In this document: positions 1 through 8,106 of the stretch, in pieces
Numbering within the stretch: the stretch's first letter is position 1
How the letters are laid out: the number at the start of each line of letters is the position of its first letter
Source of the DNA: Prolixibacteraceae bacterium
Lineage (GTDB): Bacteria > Bacteroidota > Bacteroidia > Bacteroidales > Prolixibacteraceae
Direction of reading: 5' to 3'
NCBI GenBank assembly: GCA_009773765.1
Contig: WTWZ01000049.1
Coordinates: 1-46,962 of the forward strand
Length of the DNA: 46,962 bases
Made by a program: the position numbers and the translations under genes
The notes under the pieces: generated by a model
Told to the model about the DNA's origin: nothing
Database searches by the model: none
Seen by the model: the letters and a program-made list of their open reading frames with translations, nothing else

Positions 1-99
1 CTATAAATCAAAACCATAAATTTGGTTTTATTTTTTGAAAGGAGACTATTTCCTGGCTAATTATTTAAAAAGCCTGATTGAATTTTTCTTTTAAAATGG
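1..99. repeat. 99-bp direct repeat, copy 1
   Basis: Bases 1-99 are identical to 293-391, an offset of 292 bp. The second copy holds the 3' end of lipB and the sequence just downstream of it. Copy 1 therefore carries a stray lipB tail. Identity stops at base 100 (g) versus 392 (c), right after the string TTTTAAAATGG, which occurs twice in a row in the lipB copy, so a short-homology junction is possible. The repeat may extend left of the window. It could be a real tandem duplication or a contig-end assembly artefact. Confidence 0.9.
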
Positions 100-284
100 G
101 TTGCTTCGCGGGCAGTTACAGTAATTTCGATGTAATGCACATTTCCGTTGTCGTTTCTGCCTTCCATAAACCCAAACCAGAATTCCTTTCCTTCAGTTGA
201 GCGCTGGCATCTGGTGTTATCGCCAAAAGCATTGCCTGCAGTAAGCAAAACGAGTAACATCCATATAAAGGGCACAATTCGCAT
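57..284 (-). pseudogene. N-terminal fragment of a secreted 'EFWFGF' protein, joined out of frame to the lipB tail
   Basis: The ORF begins with a clear signal peptide (MRIVPFIWMLLVLLTAGNAFG) and continues with a motif EFWFGFMEGRND followed by HYIEITVTA. From memory, this start is typical of very long secreted, often type-IX-sorted, proteins of Bacteroidota. Only about 60 residues of that kind are present. After ITVTARE the reading frame enters the duplicated lipB tail in a different frame and stops at 75 aa. It lies just downstream of lipB on the same strand. The body of the gene is either lost or was cut off by the duplication or a misassembly. The family call is from recall of the motif, not a search. 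Confidence 0.5.
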
Positions 285-292
285 TAATTTTC

Positions 293-391
293 CTATAAAT
301 CAAAACCATAAATTTGGTTTTATTTTTTGAAAGGAGACTATTTCCTGGCTAATTATTTAAAAAGCCTGATTGAATTTTTCTTTTAAAATGG
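293..391. repeat. 99-bp direct repeat, copy 2 (native lipB 3' end)
   Basis: This is the copy in its expected place: it covers the last codons and stop of lipB (stop at 357-359 on the minus strand) and 64 bp downstream. It matches 1-99 base for base. Confidence 0.9.
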
Positions 392-1037
392 CTTTTAAAA
401 TGGTTTTTACTTTTTCCATAGAAATTTCCTTTCCCAGTTCCTGCTGAATGGAAGTTACCCCGAACGAGGCAAATCCGCAGGGATTGATGTAGTTAAAATA
501 GCGCATATCGGTATTTACATTCAGTGCAAAACCATGCATGGTAACAAAGCGGCTCACGCGTACACCTATTGCGCATATTTTACGGGCGCGGACTTTATGC
601 CCGGCGTCGAGCCAAACACCTGTGGCGCCTTCCTTTAGTCCGCCAGTTAATCCGTATTCGGCAATGGTTTGAATTATAGCTTGTTCCATTTTCTCAATGT
701 ACCCGCGCACCCCGATTTTGTAAAATTCAAGATCGATAATTGGGTAGCCCACAATTTGCCCCGGACCGTGATAGGTAATGTCGCCACCGCGATTGATTTT
801 GTAAAAAGTGGCTTCAATTTTTTTCAGGAAATCACCGGCTGCAAGCAGGTTTTTTTCATCGCCGCTTTTACCAAGCGTGTAAACATGCGGATGCTCAACC
901 AGTAAAAAATGGTTTTTTGCCGAAGGTTTTCCGGTAGTACGTTTGTCGTTTACCACCTCTGCCAGCAACTCCTCCTGATAATCCCAGCAGGCTTTGTAAT
1001 CCTTTAAACCTAAATCGTTGTAATTAAAATTTGCCAA
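357..1037 (-). CDS. lipB: lipoyl(octanoyl) transferase LipB
   Basis: LipB moves the octanoyl group from acyl carrier protein to lipoyl domains, the first step of lipoate synthesis in the cytoplasm. The 226-aa product has the family landmarks: GGDITYHGPGQIVGYP near residues 84-99, the catalytic lysine in ARKICAIGVR (K153), MHGFALNVN (168-174) and the catalytic cysteine in INPCGF (C187). Length is normal. The first codon is TTG, two bases after the stop of the toxin gene; no in-frame ATG is close, so TTG is the likely start. With lipA 0.5 kb upstream it makes a complete lipoylation pair, split here by a toxin-antitoxin module. The gene appears intact. Confidence 0.96.
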   Translation of the reverse strand: MANFNYNDLGLKDYKACWDYQEELLAEVVNDKRTTGKPSAKNHFLLVEHPHVYTLGKSGDEKNLLAAGDFLKKIEATFYKINRGGDITYHGPGQIVGYPIIDLEFYKIGVRGYIEKMEQAIIQTIAEYGLTGGLKEGATGVWLDAGHKVRARKICAIGVRVSRFVTMHGFALNVNTDMRYFNYINPCGFASFGVTSIQQELGKEISMEKVKTILKAILKEKFNQAF

Positions 1038-1039
1038 TT

Positions 1040-1309
1040 TTATGGGAATTTTTTATAAATATCTTTTCTATGTGTAACAATAATAAAACGAATAGTATTT
1101 TTATTAAGAAACTCAAATCCAATTCGATAGTCACTTATTTTAATCCTGAAATAATTTGAAAAGCCTGAGAGCTTTTTTACATTTTGAATTTCAAACAAAG
1201 AATTAACAGTTTCACATTTAAGAATTACTGTCTCGACTTTGTGAAGTATTTTTGAATCTTTTATGTTATCAAGACTTTTAAGAAATGATTTGTCAAACTC
1301 AACGTTCAT
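1040..1309 (-). CDS. RelE/ParE-family toxin of a type II toxin-antitoxin module
   Basis: The 89-aa protein matches the RelE-like fold by pattern: an N-terminal FDKSFLKSLDNI helix, then KKLSGFSNYFRIKISDYRIGF and a terminal IIVTHRKDIYKKFP. Residues R and K in these last strands are those expected for mRNA-cleaving RelE toxins. The start ATG overlaps the end of the upstream antitoxin gene by 11 bp, the usual coupled arrangement. Its stop codon is followed after two bases by the TTG start of lipB. By family, the toxin would cleave ribosome-bound mRNA when the antitoxin is degraded; that is inference. Confidence 0.85.
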   Translation of the reverse strand: MNVEFDKSFLKSLDNIKDSKILHKVETVILKCETVNSLFEIQNVKKLSGFSNYFRIKISDYRIGFEFLNKNTIRFIIVTHRKDIYKKFP

Positions 1310-1499
1310 TTCTTAATTTCTTCATAATTATTTCGCGACTAATAGTTTCGTTGGTCTTATTATTTTCCATTAAATTACCCAACGCAAAATCTTCAAATTG
1401 GTCATCATTAATGGAAATAACCTTTCCACCAAGTTCCTTTACAAGTTTTGAAATCAAAAGATTATTTCTTTTATCGATTTTTATTACAACTGCTCCCAT
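1299..1499 (-). CDS. antitoxin of the RelE-type module
   Basis: This small 66-aa protein lies directly upstream of, and overlaps, the RelE-like toxin gene, which is the basis for the call. It has a beta-rich start (VVIKIDKRNNLLISKLVKELGGKV) followed by an acidic, probably disordered C-terminal half that would wrap the toxin. No classic ribbon-helix-helix or HTH is obvious, so how it binds DNA is unclear. I see no strong -7 box in the 58 bases between its start and the lipA stop, so the pair may also be read from the lipA promoter. Confidence 0.7.
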   Translation of the reverse strand: MGAVVIKIDKRNNLLISKLVKELGGKVISINDDQFEDFALGNLMENNKTNETISREIIMKKLRNER

Positions 1500-1557
1500 A
1501 ATTTTTCAAAACTACTATTCTTTTTTAAAACCCATTAAACTTTGAACTTTAAACTCT

Positions 1558-2421
1558 TTAGGCATTCACATGTTCTTCCGCCCTGTATGAACTGCGCACC
1601 AGCGGCGAACTTTCAACAAATTTAAAACCTTTTTCCAGTCCGGTTTTTTTGTATTCAGCAAAACGGTCGGGATGAATGTATTCCACCACAGGCATGTGTT
1701 TTGGGGTTGGCGCCAGATACTGCCCGATGGTCATTACTTTACATCCTGCTTCGAGCAGGTCGTCCATGGTTTGCAAAATTTCTTCATGAGTTTCGCCCAA
1801 ACCCAGCATAATCCCCGATTTTGCAACTGTATAATTTTCGGCAACATATTTTATCACATCCAGGCTTCTGCGGTATTTCGATGCAAACCTGATGAATGGC
1901 GTTAACCGTTCCACGGTTTCCAGGTTGTGCGAAATTACTTCCGGTTTTGCATCAATAACCTGCTGAATGAGTTCTGTTTTCCCCCTGAAATCCGGGATCA
2001 GCACTTCAATCCTTGTATCGGGATTTACACGTTTTACTTCGGTAATTGTTCGCGCCCAGATTCCGGCGCCCTGATCATCCAGATCGTCACGGTCAACCGA
2101 GGTAATTACACAATGTTTGACACCCATTATTTTTACCGATTCGGCCAGTTTTTCAGGTTCGTTTTCATCGGGTGGGAGCGGCCTGCCATTTGGAACTGCA
2201 CAAAATTTACATTTGCGGGTGCAGATATTTCCAAGAATCATAAAAGTGGCAGTACCACGGTTCCAGCATTCACCAATATCCGGGCAGTTTCCGCTGCTGC
2301 AAATGGTATGCAGCCCGTGACTGTTAACAAGATTTTTAACTTTTGAGTAGCTTTCGCCTTTTGGCATATTCATCTTCATCCACCCCGGCAATCGCTGCCT
2401 GTCCTTTATCAAATGTGCCAT
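1558..2421 (-). CDS. lipA: lipoyl synthase LipA
   Basis: LipA is a radical SAM enzyme that inserts two sulfurs into protein-bound octanoyl groups. The auxiliary cluster motif CSSGNCPDIGECW (C41, C46, C52) and the radical SAM motif CTRKCKFC (C67, C71, C74) are both complete, and the conserved C-terminal SSPLVRSSYRAEEH is present. The open frame extends 29 codons further upstream to 2508, but that stretch is hydrophobic and unlike LipA. I chose the ATG at 2421, which follows AAAGGTGAT and starts with MAHLIKDRQRLPGW, giving 287 aa, a normal length. It is divergent from the TPR gene at 2558. Confidence 0.96.
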   Translation of the reverse strand: MAHLIKDRQRLPGWMKMNMPKGESYSKVKNLVNSHGLHTICSSGNCPDIGECWNRGTATFMILGNICTRKCKFCAVPNGRPLPPDENEPEKLAESVKIMGVKHCVITSVDRDDLDDQGAGIWARTITEVKRVNPDTRIEVLIPDFRGKTELIQQVIDAKPEVISHNLETVERLTPFIRFASKYRRSLDVIKYVAENYTVAKSGIMLGLGETHEEILQTMDDLLEAGCKVMTIGQYLAPTPKHMPVVEYIHPDRFAEYKKTGLEKGFKFVESSPLVRSSYRAEEHVNA

Positions 2422-2435
2422 ATCACCTTTTTTTG

Positions 2436-2443
2436 CAAATGTA
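2436..2443 (-). promoter_or_regulatory. possible -7 box for lipA (TACATTTG)
   Basis: TACATTTG matches the Bacteroidota consensus TAnnTTTG 15 bases upstream of the lipA ATG. The matching -33 element is poor (a T-run 19 bases upstream), so the call is weak. Confidence 0.35.
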
Positions 2444-2530
2444 AGTTTTTTGCAGGGAAGATAAAAAAAGGCTGAAAGGCTGAAGGGCTGAAAAAAAATC
2501 CAAATCAAACTATTCTTATGCCGGGAGTGT

Positions 2531-2538
2531 TATTTTTG
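2531..2538 (+). promoter_or_regulatory. possible -7 box for the TPR gene (TATTTTTG)
   Basis: TATTTTTG fits TAnnTTTG and lies 20 bases upstream of the ATG at 2558, in the divergent gap with lipA. No clear TTTG -33 element is seen. Confidence 0.45.
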
Positions 2539-2557
2539 TACAATATTCAATTAAGAA

Positions 2558-4471
2558 ATGAAATACTTACTGTTAGTCATATTATTCATCCTTGTATTCG
2601 GCGGCGTTAAAAGCCAGGTGGATCAAAATCAGGTTCAAACCCAGGTTCAAACCCAAACGAACCTGGCTTTTCAATATTACAACGCGCGCGATTATGAAAA
2701 AGCAATGCCCCTGCTTTTTAGTGTTTACGAAATATCGAAAAATGCAACCTATTTTAAATATTATCTCGATTGTTTGGTACAGCTTGGCAAATACGACGAA
2801 GCTGCCCGCCAGATTCAGGCCGAACTGAAAAAACAACGGCCTGAAAAACCAGAGTTTTATGTGAACTGGGGTTATGTTTTAAAGGCCCGGAAAAACCCTG
2901 AAGCGAGCAAAGAAAAATATGATAAGGCAATAGAAATTGTTCAGCCCAATAAAAACGAAATTCTGATTTTGGCCAATTCATTTCTGGGCTGGCAGGAGTT
3001 TGAATACGCAAAACAAACCTATCTGAAAGGTGAAAAGATGCTGGGGGCCAGGGAGTTTGATTTTGAACTGGCCCGTGCTTATTCTTATTTGCGCGATTAC
3101 AACAAAATGATGGAGAAGTACCTCGATTTGGTTGGCTCAAACGAACAGCAGCTTCCCCGGGTGCAAAGCAGCCTTTCTTCCACAATGCGGCTTGATATTG
3201 ATGATGAAATTCTCGGTACATTCAGGGATCAGGTTTTAAAACGCATCCAGGCAAATCCTGAAGTGATTGGTTACAACCGTTTGCTGATCTGGTTCTTTCT
3301 GCAGGAAAATAAATTTGCAAATGCCCTGCGCCAGTCGATTGCGCTCGACCGCAGGACAGGGCAGGAAGATGCCCAGATTATACAGTTGGGCAACATGGCG
3401 CTAAACAATAAAAAATACGATGATGCCAAAAGAGCTTTCGATTACCTGATTATGAAAGGCAGGGAAAACCCGTTTTATGCCCAGTCTTTTGCCTTAAAAA
3501 TGCACGCCTCCTATTTGCAGTATGAAGCCGAAATGCCAGATAATAAAGATGAAGGCGAGAAAGTTGCCGCCCAGTTTAAAGAGGGGCTGGCATTTTTAGG
3601 AACCAGTTCTGCAACCTTAAGCCTGGTTCAGGATTACGCGCATTTACTGGCATTTTATCTGGGCAAAACCGATGAGGCCATTGTGTTGCTGAACAAAGCG
3701 CTTGAAACTACACCTCTGAACCCCGAAGAGTGGGGCAGGCTGAAAACTGAACTGGCCGACATTTACATTTTTGCCAACGACCCCTGGGAAGCCACATTAT
3801 TGTATTCGCAGGTGATTGACGCCAACAAGGGTAATTCACTGGGCGACGATGTTAAACTGAAAAAAGCAAAACTCGGGTACTATCTTGGCAATTTTAGCTG
3901 GGCAAAAGCACAACTTGATGTGTTAAAAGCCAGCACTTCCAAATTAATTGCCAACGATGCCCTGGAACTTTCGTTATTAATAGGCAATAATTTAAATCTC
4001 GATACAACGGCTGTTCCGCTCACGATGTTTGCCCGCGCAGATTTACTCTTTTTTCAGAATAAAGACAAACAGGCAATGACAACTCTTGATTCACTTGCTG
4101 AAATCTACCCGTATCACAGTTTGGTTGACGATATACTTTTCAGAAAGGCAAAAATTGAAACCGACCGCCAGAATTACGCATTGGCTGCCGAATATCTCGA
4201 AAGTATAATATCCGGTTTTAGTTACGATTTACTGGGCGACGATGCCCATTTTATGCTGGCTGAATTGTATAATTACAATTTGGTTGAACAGGAAAAGGCA
4301 AAAGATTTATATAAAACTATTTTGACCCGATACCCGGGGAGTGTTTTCATTGAAGAGTCGAGAGAAAAATACCGGGAATTAAGATTGATTTACCCTGACA
4401 AGGAACCTGTACCTGATGTTAAAAATGAAGATTTGTTCATGAAAGGCGTGGAAGAAAATGAGTTCGAATAA
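2558..4471 (+). CDS. exported tetratricopeptide-repeat protein
   Basis: The 637-aa protein opens with a signal peptide (MKYLLLVILFILVFGGVKSQ), then a short low-complexity stretch QVQTQVQTQTN, and after that a long run of helical repeats with TPR spacing, for example FQYYNARDYEKAMPLLFSVYEI, PEFYVNWGYVLKARKNPE and IYIFANDPWEATLLYSQVI. The last third resembles the YbgF/outer-membrane assembly type of TPRs (AEYLESIISGFSYDLLGDDAHFMLAELYN, then an acidic tail). It most likely sits in the periplasm or on the inner face of the outer membrane as a scaffold; no enzymatic motif is visible. The downstream exporter gene overlaps its end by 14 bp, so the two are translationally coupled. Confidence 0.8.
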   Translation: MKYLLLVILFILVFGGVKSQVDQNQVQTQVQTQTNLAFQYYNARDYEKAMPLLFSVYEISKNATYFKYYLDCLVQLGKYDEAARQIQAELKKQRPEKPEFYVNWGYVLKARKNPEASKEKYDKAIEIVQPNKNEILILANSFLGWQEFEYAKQTYLKGEKMLGAREFDFELARAYSYLRDYNKMMEKYLDLVGSNEQQLPRVQSSLSSTMRLDIDDEILGTFRDQVLKRIQANPEVIGYNRLLIWFFLQENKFANALRQSIALDRRTGQEDAQIIQLGNMALNNKKYDDAKRAFDYLIMKGRENPFYAQSFALKMHASYLQYEAEMPDNKDEGEKVAAQFKEGLAFLGTSSATLSLVQDYAHLLAFYLGKTDEAIVLLNKALETTPLNPEEWGRLKTELADIYIFANDPWEATLLYSQVIDANKGNSLGDDVKLKKAKLGYYLGNFSWAKAQLDVLKASTSKLIANDALELSLLIGNNLNLDTTAVPLTMFARADLLFFQNKDKQAMTTLDSLAEIYPYHSLVDDILFRKAKIETDRQNYALAAEYLESIISGFSYDLLGDDAHFMLAELYNYNLVEQEKAKDLYKTILTRYPGSVFIEESREKYRELRLIYPDKEPVPDVKNEDLFMKGVEENEFE

Positions 4472-5345
4472 AAAGGCATTTATATATGCCGGGCTTGCAG
4501 TTTTTTTCTGGTCAACCGTTGCAACCGCCTTTAAAATTGCTCTTCGCGAATACGACTTTATCCAGCTTATTTTTTATGCCTCCGGAGTTACGGTTTTATT
4601 GCTGTTTATGGTTCTTGTTTTTCAGAAAAAAACAGGATTGATTTTAAAGCAAACCCGCAGGCAATGGGTAAATTCTCTTTTAATGGGAGCTTTTAACCCG
4701 CTCTTTTATTACCTTGTTTTATTTAAGGCCTACTCGCTTTTACCGGCCCAGGTGGCACAACCCGTAAATATGATTTGGCCAATAACACTGGCTTTGCTTT
4801 CGGTGCCGTTGCTAAAACAGAAAATTTCGTGGCTTAACATTGCAGCGTTGTTGATTAGTTTAACCGGGGTGTTTTTTATTGCATCGCAGGGCGGTGGCGA
4901 AGGATTTAAAAATACAAGTACACTGGGGCTAATGCTGGCAGTGGGCAGTTCGGTATTTTGGTCGTTGTACTGGATTTTTAACGTGCTCGACCGCCGCGAC
5001 GAAATCATCAAACTTTTTCTGAATTTTTTATTTGGGTTTATTTACCTGATTCCGGTAACCGCAATTTTTTCCGATTTCGAAATACATTCAGGAAACAGTT
5101 TAACAGCAATTATTTACGTGGGTTTGTTCGAGGTTGGCATAACCTACATTTTGTGGTTGAAAGCCATGAACTACAGTACCAACAATGCCAAAATAGGGAA
5201 CCTGGTTTATTTTGCGCCGTTTCTTTCCCTGGTTTTTATCCGTTTTATTCTGAAAGAAGAGCTTTTTGCAACTACCTTTATCGGGCTGATTTTCATTGTT
5301 GCCGGAGTTTTGGTGCAGCAAATAGGGAGGAAGAAGAGAACTTAA
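4458..5345 (+). CDS. EamA/DMT-family membrane transporter
   Basis: The 295-aa product is almost entirely membrane: about ten hydrophobic helices arranged as two similar halves, as in EamA (drug/metabolite transporter) proteins. Family signatures are the opening AGLAVFFWSTVATAFKIAL, the first-half end LISLTGVFFIASQGG and the second-half GLIFIVAGVLVQQIGRKKR. Members export amino acids, metabolites or drugs; the substrate cannot be read. It overlaps the TPR gene by 14 bp and is 70 bp ahead of ruvC, same strand. Confidence 0.88.
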   Translation: MSSNKKAFIYAGLAVFFWSTVATAFKIALREYDFIQLIFYASGVTVLLLFMVLVFQKKTGLILKQTRRQWVNSLLMGAFNPLFYYLVLFKAYSLLPAQVAQPVNMIWPITLALLSVPLLKQKISWLNIAALLISLTGVFFIASQGGGEGFKNTSTLGLMLAVGSSVFWSLYWIFNVLDRRDEIIKLFLNFLFGFIYLIPVTAIFSDFEIHSGNSLTAIIYVGLFEVGITYILWLKAMNYSTNNAKIGNLVYFAPFLSLVFIRFILKEELFATTFIGLIFIVAGVLVQQIGRKKRT

Positions 5346-5415
5346 AAAGGAGATTGGTGGAGATTGATAGAGATTTTAGTCACAATCAATCGACAAAAGT
5401 CACTATTTTTACCAA

Positions 5416-5967
5416 ATGGAAAAGCCACTTCGTATATTGGGAATCGACCCCGGAACAACAATTGCCGGATATGGTTTGGTTGAAATACGCGATAAAAAAC
5501 CTGTGGTTTTAAATATGGGAACAATCATCCCGGGCAAATTTTCAGATCATTACGAGCGGTTGAAATACCTGCACGAACGGGCTTTGGCGTTGGTAAAAGA
5601 ATACAGTCCGGATGTGATGGCGCTGGAAGCCCCTTTTTACGGAAAAAATGTACAGAGTATGTTAAAACTGGGGCGCGGACAAGGCGTGATTATGGCTGCC
5701 GCACTTTTGCACGGGTTGCCAATTTTTGAATATGCACCGCTGCTTGTAAAACAGGCAATTACCGGAATGGGGCGCGCCTCGAAGGAACAGGTTGCCTATT
5801 TTCTGCAAAAAGTTTATCACTTAAACGACATAGAAAAAAGTCTGGATGCCACCGATGCCGTGGCAGTTGCCATTTGTCATTTTATTCAGCTTGACAAACC
5901 TGTAAAATCAAAAGAATACAAAAACTGGGGCGACTTTGTGAAAAAGAACCCGGGGAAAGTGATGTGA
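5416..5967 (+). CDS. ruvC: Holliday junction endonuclease RuvC
   Basis: RuvC cuts Holliday junctions during recombinational repair. The 183-aa protein starts with LGIDPGTTIAGYG (D11) and carries the other acidic metal ligands in ALEAPFYGKN (E71) and SLDATDAVAVAICH (D144, D147). Length is within the family range, with a slightly long lysine-rich C-terminus. It ends in TGA only 4 bp from the stop of the convergent ctaB, so the two transcripts must overlap or end inside each other's genes. Confidence 0.95.
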   Translation: MEKPLRILGIDPGTTIAGYGLVEIRDKKPVVLNMGTIIPGKFSDHYERLKYLHERALALVKEYSPDVMALEAPFYGKNVQSMLKLGRGQGVIMAAALLHGLPIFEYAPLLVKQAITGMGRASKEQVAYFLQKVYHLNDIEKSLDATDAVAVAICHFIQLDKPVKSKEYKNWGDFVKKNPGKVM

Positions 5968-5971
5968 TAAA

Positions 5972-6853
5972 TCAGATATTTGCCTCAACGTTTGAAACCC
6001 GAAGCAACGCATCCGCAATCAGAAAAAACATCATTAAAAGATACAATAGATTGAGCTTGAGAAAAGCCGGGCGCACTGCAAATTCCTTTTGCGAAAACAC
6101 CGCAACCGACAGAGAAAAAAGCAGATAAAATGTATAAAACAAAAGCACGAACATTAAAATTGAGTTGCTGAAAACAAAAAAGATAACGATTAAGGCGGCA
6201 GCGATTGTGGTTAAAATCCAGGTATAGGTAATCCGTTTGAGTTGTCCGTCGTTGAAAATCTGGTTTAAACTTGGCAGGCCGGCCAGTTTGTACTGGCCGC
6301 CAAACATTAAAAGCAACAGCCAGAAATGTGGGATTTGCCCGATAAAGAAAAATGAAGCCACGATTAGGATAATTTCTGAAGCCAGGTTTCCCCCGGCGCC
6401 GGCCCAACCAATCAGCGGGGGAAAAGCGCCCACAATTGACCCCGGAATCACGGCAAAAGCAGTTACTTTTTTCAATGGCGTATAAACCAAATTATACGAA
6501 AACAGCGTAACCCAGCTTAATATTAAAGCCATCACCGGATTCGATAAAATCAAAATTAATGAGCCAACAGCGGCAAAACCAACTGCTACCGCAAGCGCCC
6601 CGTTTCTGCTGATTTTACCGGAAGGAATTGGCCGGTTTTTGGTGCGGGGCATTTTGGCGTCAATTTCGCTTTCCTGCCAGTGGTTGAGCGCTCCCGAGCT
6701 GCACGACATAAAAAACACACCCAAAGCCAAAAGCCAGGCCTGAGCGTGCAAATCGCCGGTAAACATTACGTAACCGGTAAGCGCAGATAAAGAAACGGGC
6801 AAAGATATTCGTACTTTGCCAAGTTCAGCTATAATTTTAAACCTGGATTTCAA
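5972..6853 (-). CDS. ctaB: protoheme IX farnesyltransferase (heme O synthase)
   Basis: This UbiA-family enzyme adds a farnesyl group to heme B to make heme O, precursor of heme A for the caa3 oxidase. The 293-aa protein has about nine membrane helices. The first Asp-rich motif is NHWQESEIDAKMPRTKNRPIPSG; the usual NxxDxxxD is read here as NHWQESEID, with a Glu at the first acidic place. YTPLKK and the GAFPPLIGWAGA loop are also typical of CtaB/CyoE. The start codon is TTG, five bases after the coxB stop; there is no nearby ATG. It is the last gene of the caa3 operon. Confidence 0.93.
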   Translation of the reverse strand: MKSRFKIIAELGKVRISLPVSLSALTGYVMFTGDLHAQAWLLALGVFFMSCSSGALNHWQESEIDAKMPRTKNRPIPSGKISRNGALAVAVGFAAVGSLILILSNPVMALILSWVTLFSYNLVYTPLKKVTAFAVIPGSIVGAFPPLIGWAGAGGNLASEIILIVASFFFIGQIPHFWLLLLMFGGQYKLAGLPSLNQIFNDGQLKRITYTWILTTIAAALIVIFFVFSNSILMFVLLFYTFYLLFSLSVAVFSQKEFAVRPAFLKLNLLYLLMMFFLIADALLRVSNVEANI

Positions 6854-6858
6854 AATTT

Positions 6859-7803
6859 TTATTGTACCGTTTTCAGGTACTCAATAATGTTTGCAATATC
6901 ATCTTCCGAAAGTTGCCCCTGGTACGAAACCATCAGACCCTTCATAAACCCTTCAACAACGTCGGCATTCGGATCAAAAATCGATTGTTTGATATATTCC
7001 TCATCAACGGTAACTTTGCGGGTTTCATTGCCGGTTACAACAGTATGTTCTGCCCCCCAGATTCCCTTGAAACTTGGGCCTACCAATTTAGTCCCGTCAA
7101 GCGAGTGGCATGCAAAACAACCAATATTTTGCATTACCCGTTTTCCAGTTGCAATTGGCGAATCAATATCGGCGGCAACCACCTTTGTTGTATCGGCAAT
7201 AAACGACTGAAAAACACTGTCTTCCATCACTTTCACATACGAATACATATACGAGTGCTGTAACCCGCAATATTCGGCGCAATAAAGTTCATACGTCCCC
7301 ACGCGCTGGGGCACAAACCACATAAAGTTGTTTTCTTTGTTGGGGACCATATCTTGTTTAACCCGGAATGCCGGAATATACAAACTGTGCAAAACGTCAA
7401 GCGCCACTAAGTTAAGTTTAACCGGCTTATCTTTGGGCAAATAGAGCGTATCGGTCCGTTTACCGTTTTCGTATTCAAAACTAAAATTCCACATTCGTCC
7501 GTAAACGGTAACTTCCATGGCGTCTTTAGGCGGTTTGGCCATGGGTTTCCAACCTAACCAGCCATAGTAAAACATAACCATTGTTAAAATAAAAGGAACA
7601 ACGGTCCATATAATTTCGAGTTTTGTACTGCCATGAATTTGAGTGGCCACAGGATTGCGTTTGCGGTTGTAACGATAAATAAAATAAATCATTACAGCCG
7701 TTAAACCAATCAGAAAAAAGAAAGAAATACCCAAAATTACAAGGAATGCGGTATCAACCCCCTGAACAAAATTGGATGCTTGTGTAACTTCCGGACTATA
7801 CAT
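6859..7803 (-). CDS. coxB: cytochrome c oxidase subunit II with C-terminal cytochrome c domain
   Basis: Subunit II takes electrons through CuA into the oxidase. The 314-aa product has two N-terminal membrane helices (about 20-45 and 63-85), a cupredoxin domain with the CuA ligands H139, C175, E177, C179, H183 and M186 (DVLHSLYIP, CAEYCGLQHSYM), and then a cytochrome c domain with CFACH at 229-233. That tail makes the enzyme caa3-type: the last electron donor is built in. There is no cleavable lipobox at the N-terminus. It lies between coxD and ctaB with 5-bp gaps. Confidence 0.95.
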   Translation of the reverse strand: MYSPEVTQASNFVQGVDTAFLVILGISFFFLIGLTAVMIYFIYRYNRKRNPVATQIHGSTKLEIIWTVVPFILTMVMFYYGWLGWKPMAKPPKDAMEVTVYGRMWNFSFEYENGKRTDTLYLPKDKPVKLNLVALDVLHSLYIPAFRVKQDMVPNKENNFMWFVPQRVGTYELYCAEYCGLQHSYMYSYVKVMEDSVFQSFIADTTKVVAADIDSPIATGKRVMQNIGCFACHSLDGTKLVGPSFKGIWGAEHTVVTGNETRKVTVDEEYIKQSIFDPNADVVEGFMKGLMVSYQGQLSEDDIANIIEYLKTVQ

Positions 7804-7808
7804 ATCAG

Positions 7809-8093
7809 TTATCTGTATAAATAATCTAAAAACGTAATTACTATCACTGCAAAAAATATGGCAAATACAAAGATGACCATTGCCACAATGTATTTCTTGT
7901 CGTATTTCAGGTGCATAAAGTAAGTTAAAACCAGGAAAGTTTTAACACAGGCAAAAATGAGCGCTGCGGCAACCGTAAACTCACCCAACTCGATACTTGT
8001 AATACCGATTGAGGCAAAGGTTAATGCCAATAAGGCCAGTAATACAAATACATACACACGGTATGGTACAATATGATGTTTTTCTTCCGACAT
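7809..8093 (-). CDS. coxD: caa3 oxidase subunit IV-like protein
   Basis: This is a 94-aa protein with three hydrophobic helices (about 11-31, 38-58, 67-92). The pattern VKTFLVLTYFMHLKYDKK in the middle is that of the small subunit IV of caa3/bo3-type oxidases (COX4_pro family), thought to help assembly or stability. It sits between subunit III and II genes with short gaps, as expected. Confidence 0.88.
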   Translation of the reverse strand: MSEEKHHIVPYRVYVFVLLALLALTFASIGITSIELGEFTVAAALIFACVKTFLVLTYFMHLKYDKKYIVAMVIFVFAIFFAVIVITFLDYLYR

Positions 8094-8106
8094 ACTTTTT
8101 ACTTTT

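Noticed and set aside
669-905. Plus-strand ORF opposite lipB
   Set aside because: It is a shadow of lipB with no ribosome site and no recognisable protein features. The same applies to the other antisense ORFs over lipA, coxA, ccoI and the glycosyltransferases.
2422-2508. Longer LipA N-terminus
   Set aside because: The 29 extra residues are hydrophobic and unlike LipA, and the ATG at 2421 has a ribosome site.
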